From NCBI GenBank assembly GCA_023411715.1, contig JAEYOM010000098.1, positions 1-55,797 of the forward strand: a stretch of 55,797 nucleotides of DNA, written 5' to 3'. Shown one piece after another: positions 1-9,337 of this stretch. Numbering within the stretch: the stretch's first letter is position 1; the number at the start of each line of letters is the position of its first letter. The notes under the pieces are model-generated. The model was not told where the DNA came from, made no database searches, and was given only the letters and a program-made list of their open reading frames with translations. Source of the DNA: Bacillota bacterium. GTDB taxonomy: Bacteria; Bacillota; Clostridia; Acetivibrionales; DTU013. The translations under genes and the position numbers were made by a program.

Positions 1-341
1 GGTAGATGATTATTTCAGCAAATATCAAAAATAAACTTTTTCTATTTGCTCGAAAAATTTGCACACAAAGAGAAACGTACTGTTTATTAAGAAATAAAAA
101 TGATAGTTAGCCTGATTAGGTAAATTAACAGAGCAATAAATTATATCGCAATTTACCCAGGGACGGCCACGTCTGTCTGTTTTTATACTGCAATAAATGT
201 AAAAATTAAAGCAAAATGTGATGGGAAAATTCCGTCTGATTAGGCTAGAATAATTCTATAATAACAATTCAACAAATTATGGAGGATTTTAGCGCACTTA
301 AGGCGCGGATTTCCTCTAAAACATTCAATGGAGGAACAAAC
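1..341. other. Noncoding region upstream of the GH3 gene
   Basis: No convincing gene is visible. Positions 17-50 hold an inverted repeat (AGCAAATA at 17-24, TATTTGCT at 43-50) that may be the 3' hairpin of a gene outside the window. A TATAAT at 257-262 is a possible -10 box for the GH3 gene, but no good -35 box sits 16-18 bp upstream, so the promoter may need an activator. The 9-mer CTGATTAGG occurs twice (112-120 and 236-244). Confidence 0.5.
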
Positions 342-2513
342 ATGGAAAAGACACCTGCTTATCTGGATGAAAGCCTTGGTTTTGAAGAACGCGCCAAAGA
401 TCTTGTATCCCGTATGACGCTCGAAGAAAAGGCCACACAAATGGTGCACGGCTCCGCTGCTATTCCCAGGCTGGGCATATCCGCATACAACTGGTGGAAC
501 GAAGCGCTGCACGGCGTTGCGAGAGCCGGCGTCGCTACTGTATTTCCGCAGGCCATCGGACTTGCTGCATCCTTTGACGAGGATCTGATATTTAAGATCG
601 CCGACGTTATTTCAACGGAAGGCAGAGCTAAATACCACGAAAACATCCGTAAGGGCGATCATGACATATACAAGGGTCTGACCTTCTGGTCGCCCAATAT
701 AAATATATTCAGAGATCCCAGGTGGGGGCGCGGTCATGAGACATACGGCGAAGACCCATACCTTACGGGAAGACTCGGCGTGGCTTTCGTCAAGGGCATT
801 CAGGGAAATGACAAGAAATACCTGAAGGCTGCCGCCTGCGCTAAGCATTATGCGGTTCACAGTGGCCCCGAAAGCGAGAGACACCAGTTCAACGCGGTCG
901 TATCAAAGAAGGATATGCGCGAGACATACCTGCCCGCATTCGGCGATCTGGTCAGGGAAGCCGACGTTGAGGCGGTAATGGGCGCATACAACAGGACGAA
1001 CGGCGAACCATGCTGCGGCAGCAAGACGCTGCTTAAGGACATACTCCGCGGCGAATGGGGCTTTAAAGGCCATGTAACATCGGACTGCTGGGCGATCAAG
1101 GACTTCCATGAAGGCCATATGGTCACAAAGACCGCACCCGAATCAGTGGCACTGGCCCTTAAAAACGGCTGTGATGTCAACTGCGGCAACATGTATGCAA
1201 ATCTGCTCATAGCACATAAGGAAGGCCTGATCAGCGAGGAAGACATCGACCGTTCACTGACGAGGCTCGTAATGACCCGCATGAAACTCGGCATGTTCGA
1301 TAAACCGGAGCATGTACCGTTCAGCGATACTCCGTATGAACTTAACAGCTGTGAGAGGCACAGCGATTTCTCGGTTGAAGCAGCCAAAAAAACTATGGTA
1401 CTTCTGAAGAACGAGAGCAATTTGCTGCCGCTTGACAAATCGAAGCTCAAATCCATTGCTGTCATAGGTCCCAACGCGGACAGCCGCGATGCCCTGCAGG
1501 GCAATTATTTCGGCACCTCCGACAGATATGTCACGGTATTGGACGGAATCCGCGCGGCAGTCGGCAGCAATACGAGGATATATTATTCACGGGGCTGTCA
1601 TCTTTACAATGACAAGGCATCAGGTCTGGCGGTTGCCCGCAACCACTTCGGAGAAGCGCTTGCCGCTGCGGAAAAATCCGATGTGGTCATCATGTGCATG
1701 GGCCTTGACGCTACCATCGAAGGAGAAGAGGGCGACGTATCCAATGAATATGCAAGCGGTGACAAGCAGCATCTGAATCTTCCCGGCCTGCAGCAGGAGT
1801 TGCTGGAAAAAATATACGCGACAGGCAAGCCGATAGTGCTTGTGCTGCTTTCAGGCAGCGCACTTGCAGTGACCTGGGCCGACAAGAATATTCCAGCCAT
1901 CATACAAGCATGGTATCCGGGAGGACGCGGAGGAGAGGCAGTCGCACAACTGCTCTTCGGGGATTACAGCCCGTCGGGCAGGCTGCCTGTCACGTTCTAC
2001 GCTTCCACCGAGGAGTTGCCCGATTTCCACGATTACTCCATGGAAAACAGGACTTACAGGTATATGAAGAGCGAAGCACTTTATCCGTTCGGATACGGCC
2101 TCAGCTATACCAGATTCGAATACAGCGGGATCAAGGTAAACAGCAGCGTCAAGGCCGGCGAACCTGTGACCTGCAGCGTCAGCGTCAAAAACGCCGGAAA
2201 ACGCGCGTCCGAAGAGACCGTACAGCTTTATCTCAAGGATGTTGAAGCCAGCGTCACTGTACCGAAATGGCAGCTTAGAGGCATAAAAAAAGTAGAGCTC
2301 AGGCCCGGTGAGGAAAAGGAAGTTTCCTTTACAATGACCGCGCGTAAGCTCGCATTGATAGACAATGACGGCAATGCTATCCTGGAGCCCGGCAGATTCG
2401 AGATCTATATCGGCGGCAGCCAGCCTGACAATAGAAGCGTCAAGCTTACCGGCACACCTGTGCAGAAAGCGTCCTTCGAGGTAACAGGCAGAAGGCTCGA
2501 AATGACATGGTAA
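342..2513 (+). CDS. GH3 beta-glycosidase (beta-xylosidase/beta-glucosidase type)
   Basis: Retaining exo-beta-glycosidase that removes terminal sugars, most likely xylose or glucose, from short oligosaccharides in the cytoplasm. About 723 residues with the normal GH3 order: TIM-barrel domain with the SPNINIFRDPRWGR region near residue 117, nucleophile motif TSDCW with Asp248, alpha/beta sandwich with an EGEEGD stretch typical of the acid/base region, PFGYGLSYT, and a C-terminal fibronectin-like domain. The start at 342 is chosen because GGAGGA at 330-335 is correctly spaced; an upstream ATG at 279 has no ribosome site. There is no signal peptide. The FWSPNINIFRDPRWGRG and FPQ features resemble bacterial Xyl3/Bxl enzymes, so beta-xylosidase is favoured, but substrate cannot be read from sequence. 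It is followed by a terminator, so it is probably monocistronic. Confidence 0.9.
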   Translation: MEKTPAYLDESLGFEERAKDLVSRMTLEEKATQMVHGSAAIPRLGISAYNWWNEALHGVARAGVATVFPQAIGLAASFDEDLIFKIADVISTEGRAKYHENIRKGDHDIYKGLTFWSPNINIFRDPRWGRGHETYGEDPYLTGRLGVAFVKGIQGNDKKYLKAAACAKHYAVHSGPESERHQFNAVVSKKDMRETYLPAFGDLVREADVEAVMGAYNRTNGEPCCGSKTLLKDILRGEWGFKGHVTSDCWAIKDFHEGHMVTKTAPESVALALKNGCDVNCGNMYANLLIAHKEGLISEEDIDRSLTRLVMTRMKLGMFDKPEHVPFSDTPYELNSCERHSDFSVEAAKKTMVLLKNESNLLPLDKSKLKSIAVIGPNADSRDALQGNYFGTSDRYVTVLDGIRAAVGSNTRIYYSRGCHLYNDKASGLAVARNHFGEALAAAEKSDVVIMCMGLDATIEGEEGDVSNEYASGDKQHLNLPGLQQELLEKIYATGKPIVLVLLSGSALAVTWADKNIPAIIQAWYPGGRGGEAVAQLLFGDYSPSGRLPVTFYASTEELPDFHDYSMENRTYRYMKSEALYPFGYGLSYTRFEYSGIKVNSSVKAGEPVTCSVSVKNAGKRASEETVQLYLKDVEASVTVPKWQLRGIKKVELRPGEEKEVSFTMTARKLALIDNDGNAILEPGRFEIYIGGSQPDNRSVKLTGTPVQKASFEVTGRRLEMTW

Positions 2514-2519
2514 CAAGGT

Positions 2520-2563
2520 AAAGGGGCGCATCCGGCATTCAGTTGCGGGACGCGTCCTTTTTT
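2520..2563 (+). terminator. Rho-independent terminator after GH3
   Basis: An imperfect GC-rich stem (AAAGG, one bulged G, then GCGCATCC, pairing with GGGACGCGTCCTTT) followed by a run of T begins a few bases after the GH3 stop codon. It separates GH3 from the AraC gene. Confidence 0.75.
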
Positions 2564-2589
2564 GATATTATGAAACCAGAGGTGTTGGT

Positions 2590-3444
2590 ATGATACTTGA
2601 AGGCCTTCACGAAAAGGAGATATTCACGGAACAGTATCCGTTCCGTCTGATCATCAACAGCATTGAGGAATTCCAGTATCCTTTGCACTGGCATAATGCC
2701 GCAGAACTCGTCTACAACGCTTCCGGCTATTGCAGCATAGTTGTTTCGGGAAACGAATACATGCTGTCCGACGGCGATTTTCTGCTGATTCCTTCCGGAG
2801 AAATCCACGAAATAACAGCAAGCAGCAAGGGCGGAGAGCGTGATATCATACAATTCGACATCACATCGCTCGATTGCTTCGGCGGCATCAACAATATCAG
2901 ACCCTACATGAAAAATACCGTAAAGATATGCAAAGCTTCCGAGCCCGAACTGCAGCGGTCGATCGAGCGCTGCGTCCTCGACCTGATCGGAGAATATGAA
3001 AAAAAGGATTACGCATACGCGCTTTCCCTTAACGCAAGGATATTCGATATAGTAGTCCTTGTCACGAGGCACCTTGCCACTGAACAAAGTATGTTCAGCC
3101 CCAGAGAAGGAATAAAAATAGCGGGGCTCAAACAGATCGACCGGGCATTTGAGTATATAGAAAAGAACTACGCTTCCGAAATAACGCTGAAGGATATCTC
3201 AAATCATGTGGGTTTCAGTGAATACTATTTTTCGAGGCTCTTCAAGGACGTAACAGGCCAGAATTTTCTGAATTATCTGAACAGCTACAGGGCAAGGCAG
3301 GCTGAAAAGCTGTTGAAGCACAGTGAGAATCCTATTCTTGAAATAGCTCTGGAATCGGGTTTCAACAGTCTTGCCACCTTCAACCGCACCTTCAGAAAGG
3401 TCAGGGGCTGCTCCCCCACCTTTTACCGCAAAGCATGCCTGTAG
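2590..3444 (+). CDS. AraC-family regulator with cupin sensor domain
   Basis: Transcription regulator of 284 residues. The N-terminal part (about 20-100) has the cupin-like pattern of sugar-sensing AraC proteins (LHWHNAAELVY, then GDFLLIPSGEIHEI). The C-terminal 100 residues form two helix-turn-helix units (ITLKDISNHVGFSEYYFSRLF and ILEIALESGFNSLATFNRTF), the classical AraC DNA-binding domain. It lies just after the GH3 terminator on the same strand and is convergent with a second AraC gene. It probably senses a sugar released by the neighbouring glycosidases, possibly controlling GH3; that target is inference. Confidence 0.85.
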   Translation: MILEGLHEKEIFTEQYPFRLIINSIEEFQYPLHWHNAAELVYNASGYCSIVVSGNEYMLSDGDFLLIPSGEIHEITASSKGGERDIIQFDITSLDCFGGINNIRPYMKNTVKICKASEPELQRSIERCVLDLIGEYEKKDYAYALSLNARIFDIVVLVTRHLATEQSMFSPREGIKIAGLKQIDRAFEYIEKNYASEITLKDISNHVGFSEYYFSRLFKDVTGQNFLNYLNSYRARQAEKLLKHSENPILEIALESGFNSLATFNRTFRKVRGCSPTFYRKACL

Positions 3445-3541
3445 CACAAGTTGAACCTTGCCATGGTGCAGAGCCTGATATCAAAAAGTACCTGTAACTA
3501 CAATAAAAACCCCTTTTACAGTCTTTTGCTTATGCAGTGAT

Positions 3542-4417
3542 TTAGCCGGTTGTGTAGTATGATTGTTTTACGTATTTCGAAGGTGAATAGCCTATCACTT
3601 TTCTGAATACGTGGCTGAAGTACAATGGATCGCTGAAACCCATCCTGTCGCTGACCTCCGATACATTCAGGCAGGAACTCCTGAGCAGACCGGCCGCCTC
3701 ATTCATTCTTATTTTCGTATGATATGCTTGTATGCTCATACCTGTCTTCTGTTTGAATAAACTGCCGACATAGTTATAATTCATGCCAATGTGGGTACTT
3801 ATATCTGCAGAGCTGATCTTTCTGGAAATGTTGTTTTCAAGGAACGAGATTATCCTTCGAATGATGATATCGGCCTTATCCGCCTTAATCCGGTTTCTCT
3901 CCTGGATATAAAGATCGAAAAACACCTCCATTGCGCCGTAGCTTATGAAAGCTATCCTAAAATCATCCGAGGATTTGTACAACCGGTGAAGATTGTTCAG
4001 TTTTCTTTCGATCAGCTTCGGGTTATTGACTTTAAGAAGCTTCGGCAGCTGAATATAATAGTTGTAATCCTCTGCGGATAGTTCTCCGGAAAAGGTCAAC
4101 GCATGGTAATCGTTCATCGGCCGGCTATTTTCTACATCCTGCCCGTCATAGAAATGGATGTAATACCATGTCGTTCCTTCAGGGATCTCAGATTTTCCGA
4201 AGTGATGCAGGCCTTTTTTCAGAAAGAATGCGTGTTTCTCACCAACGACGTACTCTTTACCGTTTTCCCAGACTTTCATATACCCTGATACGATATAAAT
4301 AAATACGTTGAAATCCAGAATCCTGTCCGCGTGAATAAAAGGCCTTTCCGCCCTGCAAAAATCAATGATCCTGATTTTAACAACATCCTTTAGCCCGAGC
4401 AAAATTTCAGATCTCAT
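3542..4417 (-). CDS. AraC-family regulator
   Basis: Regulator of 291 residues with an N-terminal cupin-like ligand domain (FNVFIYIVSGYMKVW, then KHAFFLKKGLHHFG) and a C-terminal AraC DNA-binding domain with two helix-turn-helix motifs (KISSADISTHIGMNYNYVGSLF and NVSEVSDRMGFSDPLYFSHVF). It sits directly downstream of the GH36/GH43/dehydrogenase operon on the same strand, with a 159-bp gap that could hold its own promoter. Target genes cannot be assigned from sequence. The 97 bp between its stop and the convergent AraC gene carry only a weak inverted repeat (CTGTAA at 3492-3497, TTACAG at 3516-3521). Confidence 0.85.
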   Translation of the reverse strand: MRSEILLGLKDVVKIRIIDFCRAERPFIHADRILDFNVFIYIVSGYMKVWENGKEYVVGEKHAFFLKKGLHHFGKSEIPEGTTWYYIHFYDGQDVENSRPMNDYHALTFSGELSAEDYNYYIQLPKLLKVNNPKLIERKLNNLHRLYKSSDDFRIAFISYGAMEVFFDLYIQERNRIKADKADIIIRRIISFLENNISRKISSADISTHIGMNYNYVGSLFKQKTGMSIQAYHTKIRMNEAAGLLRSSCLNVSEVSDRMGFSDPLYFSHVFRKVIGYSPSKYVKQSYYTTG

Positions 4418-4576
4418 TTCAGCACTACCTCTTTGGATATATATTAGCTAAATGATAATATAAAATTTCAACCGAGTCGAGATGCAATAAGACAGGAAGA
4501 CAACACATGCCTCCCGGATAATTCCATATTCTCAATTATATTGGATCTTTCCTGCAAGGAGCATATTATTCCAAAA

Positions 4577-6676
4577 TTATTCCAAACAAATAACCATAGC
4601 CTTGAAATTACCTGTTATTGTAACTCTGAGACAATTATTCCTAATTTCCGCTTTCATTCCCTTTTCCGAGAAGGTACTCACAATATCAAGACCAATCAGA
4701 CAGGGCACTTCCAAACAGATATCCTCCGGAAGTGTTCCTCCGAAAGTGTGTATGACGGCAAGCGCCTGCTTTTTATCGAATCTCACCATGATTACCGCCT
4801 GCCAGCCTTCCGGATGCCGGTAGCTTTTTAACGTCGGGCCGAACCGGTAGCTGATACCGTCCCGGATCGTAGATGAAACTCTTTTATAAAGTATGATACT
4901 TTTATCAACTATCTCCCATTGCTCTTTGCTTAAATCAAACACATCGCCCGAGAGGCACATCCTTCCCAAAAATGTGTTAGCCAGCGAATATACCAGACGG
5001 CTCTCCCCGTCTTCCTTGCGAAGGACCGCCCAGATCTGGCTTTGCCGAGGAAGAATGGCACGGTGCAGATTGGCGGCGATAATTGGAATTTCGATACATT
5101 CGTGGGCGTCCGAAAAAGAAGACATGCTGGTAAGAAACATCATCGACGGTTCCAGCCTGTGTCCTCCTGAGGAGCAATTCTCTATGACCAGCTCAGGGAT
5201 CTGTTCCCTAAGCTCTCCGATAAACTGCTGTGTCGCCTGCAATTTCTGCCGGAGCCCTTCTCCGTACGATTCCGACCCGTCGCAGCCAATTCCGATATTA
5301 TCGTTGTAATCTATCTTCAGATATCCAAAGCTATATTTTTTGAGGAAATTGATCACCTTTTCCGAAAGATATCCCCTAACGAAAGGATCGCTCATATCCC
5401 AGAACCGCCTGTCCCCCGCAGTGATCACATATCCGTCCCGCTTCAGGAGGTGTTCCGTATTATGGAACGCATCGGATTGCCTCCCGCATACTTCAAATTC
5501 AAACCATATTCCTGGAATCATTCCGCTTGCGCGGATATAATCCAGTGTCTTTTCAAATCCGTTGGGAAACAGCGCTTCACAGAGCTTCCAATCGCCCATG
5601 CTGTTGCCCCAGTTTTTTCCGTCTTCCTTGTACCATCCGCAATCTATTACAAAATATGTTATGCCTCGTCCTTTAAGCGCGTTAACTGCTCGCTGTATGT
5701 TATCTTCCGCAGGATTACCCCAGGTTGTGCAGTATTCGTTAAAAATAATAGGAAGATCATTTTCAACGGAGGGATTATTGTTCAGGTAATGGGAGTGGAA
5801 GCCGGTCAAATTACGGGATACGTCGTCGACCCCGCCTTCCGCTACGGAGAGGATAGCTTTTGGAGTCACGAATATTTCCCCGGGTGCGACCTGCTTTGTC
5901 CAATGCCCGAATTCCCTGTCTGCCAGCCCTCCGGAAATGCATAGCGCACTATCCGTTCTGCTCACCTCTATCTGCCAGGACGAAGGACAGGCAATCTGAA
6001 TTCCCCAACTCACATTATTTTTTGTGTCTTCAATTACCGCATACGGGAAAAACTTTCTGACCGGCATGGAACCGATCTGGCCATAGCGCTCACATCTGGT
6101 ACCAAATGAAGCCCATGAGGGTTCCAGTTCCAGATTTTCCACAGGAAGGCTTTCCAACCTCCCCTCGGCGCTCCATGCGCTTCTTAGCCTGTGCAGAATA
6201 AGTGCGCCTGGTGCATCGTCCGGTTCGAAAGGCGTAATTTCCCCTATTGTGAAACTGGAAATCATCTCAAGGCCAACGTTCTCCGATCCCCCGTTCTGGA
6301 AAACGGAGCAGGATTCAAGAGCTTCGGCACCGCAATACCATGTCAGGCGATGCTCCAACGACAGGCCGCGATCGTCCTTCAGTACCGTGACGACAGTTTT
6401 GGAATCGGGTTCTTCTACAACATACTGTTTTTCATATTGAAAGCGATATACGGATTCACTGTTTTGCATGGTATGACCATGCGAAAATCCGCCAGGGTAA
6501 TCATCCCCCAAAATCTTTATCTGCACCAGGGGTCCGATCCTGCATTCCTTGATTGAAACTGCATCGGAAACCCGGCCTTCCGGCATCAGTGCCAGACCTA
6601 CCTGTTTCGTGTCTTTTTCAATATAATAACGGACTTCTATCGTTCCCAGACCATATCTTGACAATAATTCTTTCAC
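4577..6676 (-). CDS. GH36-type alpha-galactosidase
   Basis: Retaining alpha-galactosidase-like enzyme of 699 residues, close to the usual GH36 length. The N-terminal beta-sandwich is followed by the catalytic barrel: WYKEDGKNWGNSMGDW, GIWFEFE, then the nucleophile motif YLKIDYND, the ENCSSGGHR segment, and SSFSDAHE as the candidate acid/base site. These are recognisable but differ from the commoner LKWDMNR and SDDSD motifs, so the enzyme may prefer another sugar such as beta-L-arabinopyranoside, or modified galactosides. No signal peptide, so cytoplasmic. The start is GTG at 6676 after an AAGGGGGG ribosome site. It is the last gene of the operon that begins with the aldo-keto reductase at 10845, 42 bp behind the GH43 gene. 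Confidence 0.8.
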   Translation of the reverse strand: MKELLSRYGLGTIEVRYYIEKDTKQVGLALMPEGRVSDAVSIKECRIGPLVQIKILGDDYPGGFSHGHTMQNSESVYRFQYEKQYVVEEPDSKTVVTVLKDDRGLSLEHRLTWYCGAEALESCSVFQNGGSENVGLEMISSFTIGEITPFEPDDAPGALILHRLRSAWSAEGRLESLPVENLELEPSWASFGTRCERYGQIGSMPVRKFFPYAVIEDTKNNVSWGIQIACPSSWQIEVSRTDSALCISGGLADREFGHWTKQVAPGEIFVTPKAILSVAEGGVDDVSRNLTGFHSHYLNNNPSVENDLPIIFNEYCTTWGNPAEDNIQRAVNALKGRGITYFVIDCGWYKEDGKNWGNSMGDWKLCEALFPNGFEKTLDYIRASGMIPGIWFEFEVCGRQSDAFHNTEHLLKRDGYVITAGDRRFWDMSDPFVRGYLSEKVINFLKKYSFGYLKIDYNDNIGIGCDGSESYGEGLRQKLQATQQFIGELREQIPELVIENCSSGGHRLEPSMMFLTSMSSFSDAHECIEIPIIAANLHRAILPRQSQIWAVLRKEDGESRLVYSLANTFLGRMCLSGDVFDLSKEQWEIVDKSIILYKRVSSTIRDGISYRFGPTLKSYRHPEGWQAVIMVRFDKKQALAVIHTFGGTLPEDICLEVPCLIGLDIVSTFSEKGMKAEIRNNCLRVTITGNFKAMVICLE

Positions 6677-6718
6677 TGGGAGTCCCCCCTTCCCGCTGAA
6701 TTTATAACTGCCGCACTC

Positions 6719-8140
6719 TCACTCCAACGTAAAGGAAGCAAGATTTGCGCTTCCCGAACCCGTATATGTAATATACAATGCCTGTATACCATCAGGTATC
6801 GCAATGTCGGCTGAGTACTCCTTCCAGACGTTTGTAAACTCTATCGGTATCCTTCCCAAAGCTGCTCCGTTCCAGGAGGTTTTGACTTCAAAAGCACCTT
6901 TGGCATATCCGCGTGCCTTGATCGTCACCTTTTTTACACCCTTACAGTCGAAATACTTGAATCCCGCAGTAGCGGAGTCCTTCATATTGGCGATATAGCC
7001 GATCTCTTCATCCCCGTCTCTTCCATCCTGGGTTATCTTCGGAAACTGGTTGTTCATCCAAGACGCGGTCCAATCCGTGTACAGGGATTCTTCACTGCAA
7101 AATAGATTGCAGGCAAGATACGCCGGGTATTCCCCGCGTCCGGCAAGGGGACCTCCATTGGGCCCGCAGGAGGTCATCTCCGCCTGTGGTATCGAGCCGT
7201 TTTCCAGGAAAGTAATAGGTTCGATACAGCCCTGCCTGCTGAAATTCGTTCCATTGGTATGCCTGTGGTAGAAAATATACCACTTCCCCTTTATTTCAAC
7301 GATGCTGCCATGGTTGTTCCCGCCGTAAAACATGGGTTTTTCCGCCGGTTTGTAAGTATCGATATGCAGATCGCTGTTGCTAACGATCACTCCGCCGTAA
7401 ACAAATCCTTTAGTCGGGTACTTGCTGGTGGCATAACACAGTTCGTGGAAAACGATTGAAGAATATACGAAATAATAGGTATCGCCTTTTTTCCGGATGG
7501 ACGGGGCTTCAAAGAACTCATGTCCTTCGTATCCGCTGCCCTTGCTGTATGGCTCGCTGGGCGCTATGAATACCGGTTCTTCCATAATCGTGAGCATATC
7601 TGCGCCAAGCACCGTTGCCATAGGACCTTTTCTCGACTTATCGCCTTTAGCGCAAAAACCGGTATACAGATAGGTTTTTTCTCCTTCCGTAAGAACCCCG
7701 GGATCGAACTGTGGCTGGTCGCCCTCTCTTTCTCCCAGGCGTGTTCCATCCGGATAGTGTACGTATCCATAGAATTCATACTTGCCCGCCGGAGTATCAC
7801 AGACGGCTGCCGATACAATGGAGACCTTGTCGAGAACATAATACAGATAATATCGTCCGTCCGGTCCTACCGTAACGTCCGGAGCATAAAGGCACATGCT
7901 GCCGTCAGGATTCAAAGGATCGTCCGTTTTTCTATAAATAACTCCTTCATACCGCCAGTCGGCCAGATCCTCCACAGGCGCCGACCAGCAAACATAATCG
8001 TTCATGCAATAGACATAGCCGTTAAAACGGTCATGAGAGCCATAAACATAGACTCTGTCGTTAAAAACATAAGGTTCTCCATCCGGAATATACTCCCATG
8101 ACGGAAGATAAGGGTTAAATCCCTGCTTATTCGTCATCAT
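6719..8140 (-). CDS. GH43 glycosidase with C-terminal CBM6-like domain
   Basis: About 473 residues. The five-bladed propeller of GH43 is indicated by IPDGEPYVF with the general-base Asp near residue 20, YAPDVTV for the pKa-tuning Asp, and FFEAPSIRKKG for the acid Glu. The last ~120 residues (from TAGFKYFDCKGVKKVTIKARGYA onward) look like a CBM6-type beta-sandwich that binds sugar chains. Such enzymes are beta-xylosidases or alpha-L-arabinofuranosidases. The start at 8140 (Met-Met-Thr) is preferred because GAGGTG lies 7 bases upstream; an in-frame TTG at 8173 is less likely. No signal peptide. It lies 48 bp behind the alcohol dehydrogenase gene in the same operon. Confidence 0.85.
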   Translation of the reverse strand: MMTNKQGFNPYLPSWEYIPDGEPYVFNDRVYVYGSHDRFNGYVYCMNDYVCWSAPVEDLADWRYEGVIYRKTDDPLNPDGSMCLYAPDVTVGPDGRYYLYYVLDKVSIVSAAVCDTPAGKYEFYGYVHYPDGTRLGEREGDQPQFDPGVLTEGEKTYLYTGFCAKGDKSRKGPMATVLGADMLTIMEEPVFIAPSEPYSKGSGYEGHEFFEAPSIRKKGDTYYFVYSSIVFHELCYATSKYPTKGFVYGGVIVSNSDLHIDTYKPAEKPMFYGGNNHGSIVEIKGKWYIFYHRHTNGTNFSRQGCIEPITFLENGSIPQAEMTSCGPNGGPLAGRGEYPAYLACNLFCSEESLYTDWTASWMNNQFPKITQDGRDGDEEIGYIANMKDSATAGFKYFDCKGVKKVTIKARGYAKGAFEVKTSWNGAALGRIPIEFTNVWKEYSADIAIPDGIQALYITYTGSGSANLASFTLE

Positions 8141-8188
8141 GCAAACACACCTCGTTTTTACATTTTCTATCAAATAAACCGATTCAAA

Positions 8189-9250
8189 TTATTTAATCTC
8201 TTCGTCGAATACGATTGCGACCTTTCCGCATTTTCCTGCTGCCATCAGCTTGTATGCTTCAGATATGTTATCCAGGGTAAAGCGGTTGGTAACGAGGTCT
8301 TCCGGATGAATGCCCCAGCGGACCAGTCTTTCGACCAGTTCCTCCATCTTCCAAATGCTCGTGACCCAGGAACCGTAAATGGTTTTCTGCTCGTGGATAA
8401 TATCCGGACTTGGATTGAACTCGACTGTACCGCCTTCCCCAACGAACACAATCTTTCCCCATTTGCGGGTCGCCCGGATTGCCAGCTGCCGTCCGGAGGT
8501 ATGACCTGAACAGTCAATGGCTCGTTCCACTCCGTAACTGCCGGTCAGCTTCTGTATCTGTTCCAATGTATCTGCTCCGGAAACAAAAACGTGGTCAGCC
8601 AGTTTTTTATCCAGTGCCAGCTGGCAGCGTTCCTTTGTCACATCCACACCGATTAGCTTCTGAGCGCCCATTGCCCTGGCAAGCATCAGTGTGGCAAGAC
8701 CGACGGGTCCCAATCCTACGACTAATACCGCGTCATTGCCAGATATCCCGATCTTCTCCAGGCCTTCATATACGGTTCCGAATCCACAAGCCACCTGTGC
8801 TCCGTCCGTATATGTCAGTTCGTCCGGCAGGAGTACACAATCCTTTTCATCTGCCAGGATGTATGGCGCCATCCCGCCGTCCCTCTGCCAGCCGTATGCC
8901 GCCCTGAGCGGACTGGTGCAGCTGATCATATAGCCCCTGCGGCAGTCATTGCAGAGCCCGCATCCTGAAATATGATAAACGATGACCCTGTCTCCCTCTT
9001 TGAATCTACGCATTCCCGGTCCGCACTTAACGATCTGGCCGGCAGGTTCATGCCCTGCTATTTTGTCCTGGTAGCCTTCCGGTCCCTTTCCAACGTGCTC
9101 GCGGTATATGGCACGTATATCACTGCCGCAGATCGTTGAAGATTTTGTCTTTATCAGGACCTGGCCATGTCCTGGCTCCGGAATTTCTACGTCTTTGAGT
9201 ACCACTGTGCTGTTACCGGGTAAATAAGCTGCTTTCATAGTATTGCTCAT
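8189..9250 (-). CDS. Zinc-dependent alcohol/polyol dehydrogenase
   Basis: Medium-chain dehydrogenase/reductase of 353 residues, using NAD(P) to oxidise a sugar or polyol. Catalytic zinc ligands are visible in TICGSD (Cys41) and GHEPAG (His67, Glu68). The structural-zinc lobe is intact with Cys97, Cys100, Cys103 and Cys111. A Rossmann motif GLGPVG follows near residue 180. The start has a strong GGAGGAAATATT site. With a mutarotase and an aldo-keto reductase upstream it probably forms a small sugar-oxidation or sugar-reduction branch feeding from sugars released by GH43 and GH36. The exact substrate (galactose, arabinose, fucose or a polyol) is not determined by sequence. Confidence 0.85.
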   Translation of the reverse strand: MSNTMKAAYLPGNSTVVLKDVEIPEPGHGQVLIKTKSSTICGSDIRAIYREHVGKGPEGYQDKIAGHEPAGQIVKCGPGMRRFKEGDRVIVYHISGCGLCNDCRRGYMISCTSPLRAAYGWQRDGGMAPYILADEKDCVLLPDELTYTDGAQVACGFGTVYEGLEKIGISGNDAVLVVGLGPVGLATLMLARAMGAQKLIGVDVTKERCQLALDKKLADHVFVSGADTLEQIQKLTGSYGVERAIDCSGHTSGRQLAIRATRKWGKIVFVGEGGTVEFNPSPDIIHEQKTIYGSWVTSIWKMEELVERLVRWGIHPEDLVTNRFTLDNISEAYKLMAAGKCGKVAIVFDEEIK

Positions 9251-9337
9251 AATATTTCCTCCTATATCCTGACAATATTTATTCAGTCCAGCCTTAAGTC
9301 CAAGTTAACGCCGGCATCCCGCAGGAAAGACTTCCGG

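Noticed and set aside
157..180. Segment with GACG and CGTC halves resembling small clostridial palindromic repeats
   Set aside because: Arms are only four bases and no second copy was found in the window.
3492..3521. Weak inverted repeat between the convergent AraC genes
   Set aside because: Arms of six bases with an 18-base loop and no clear T-run; too weak to call a terminator.
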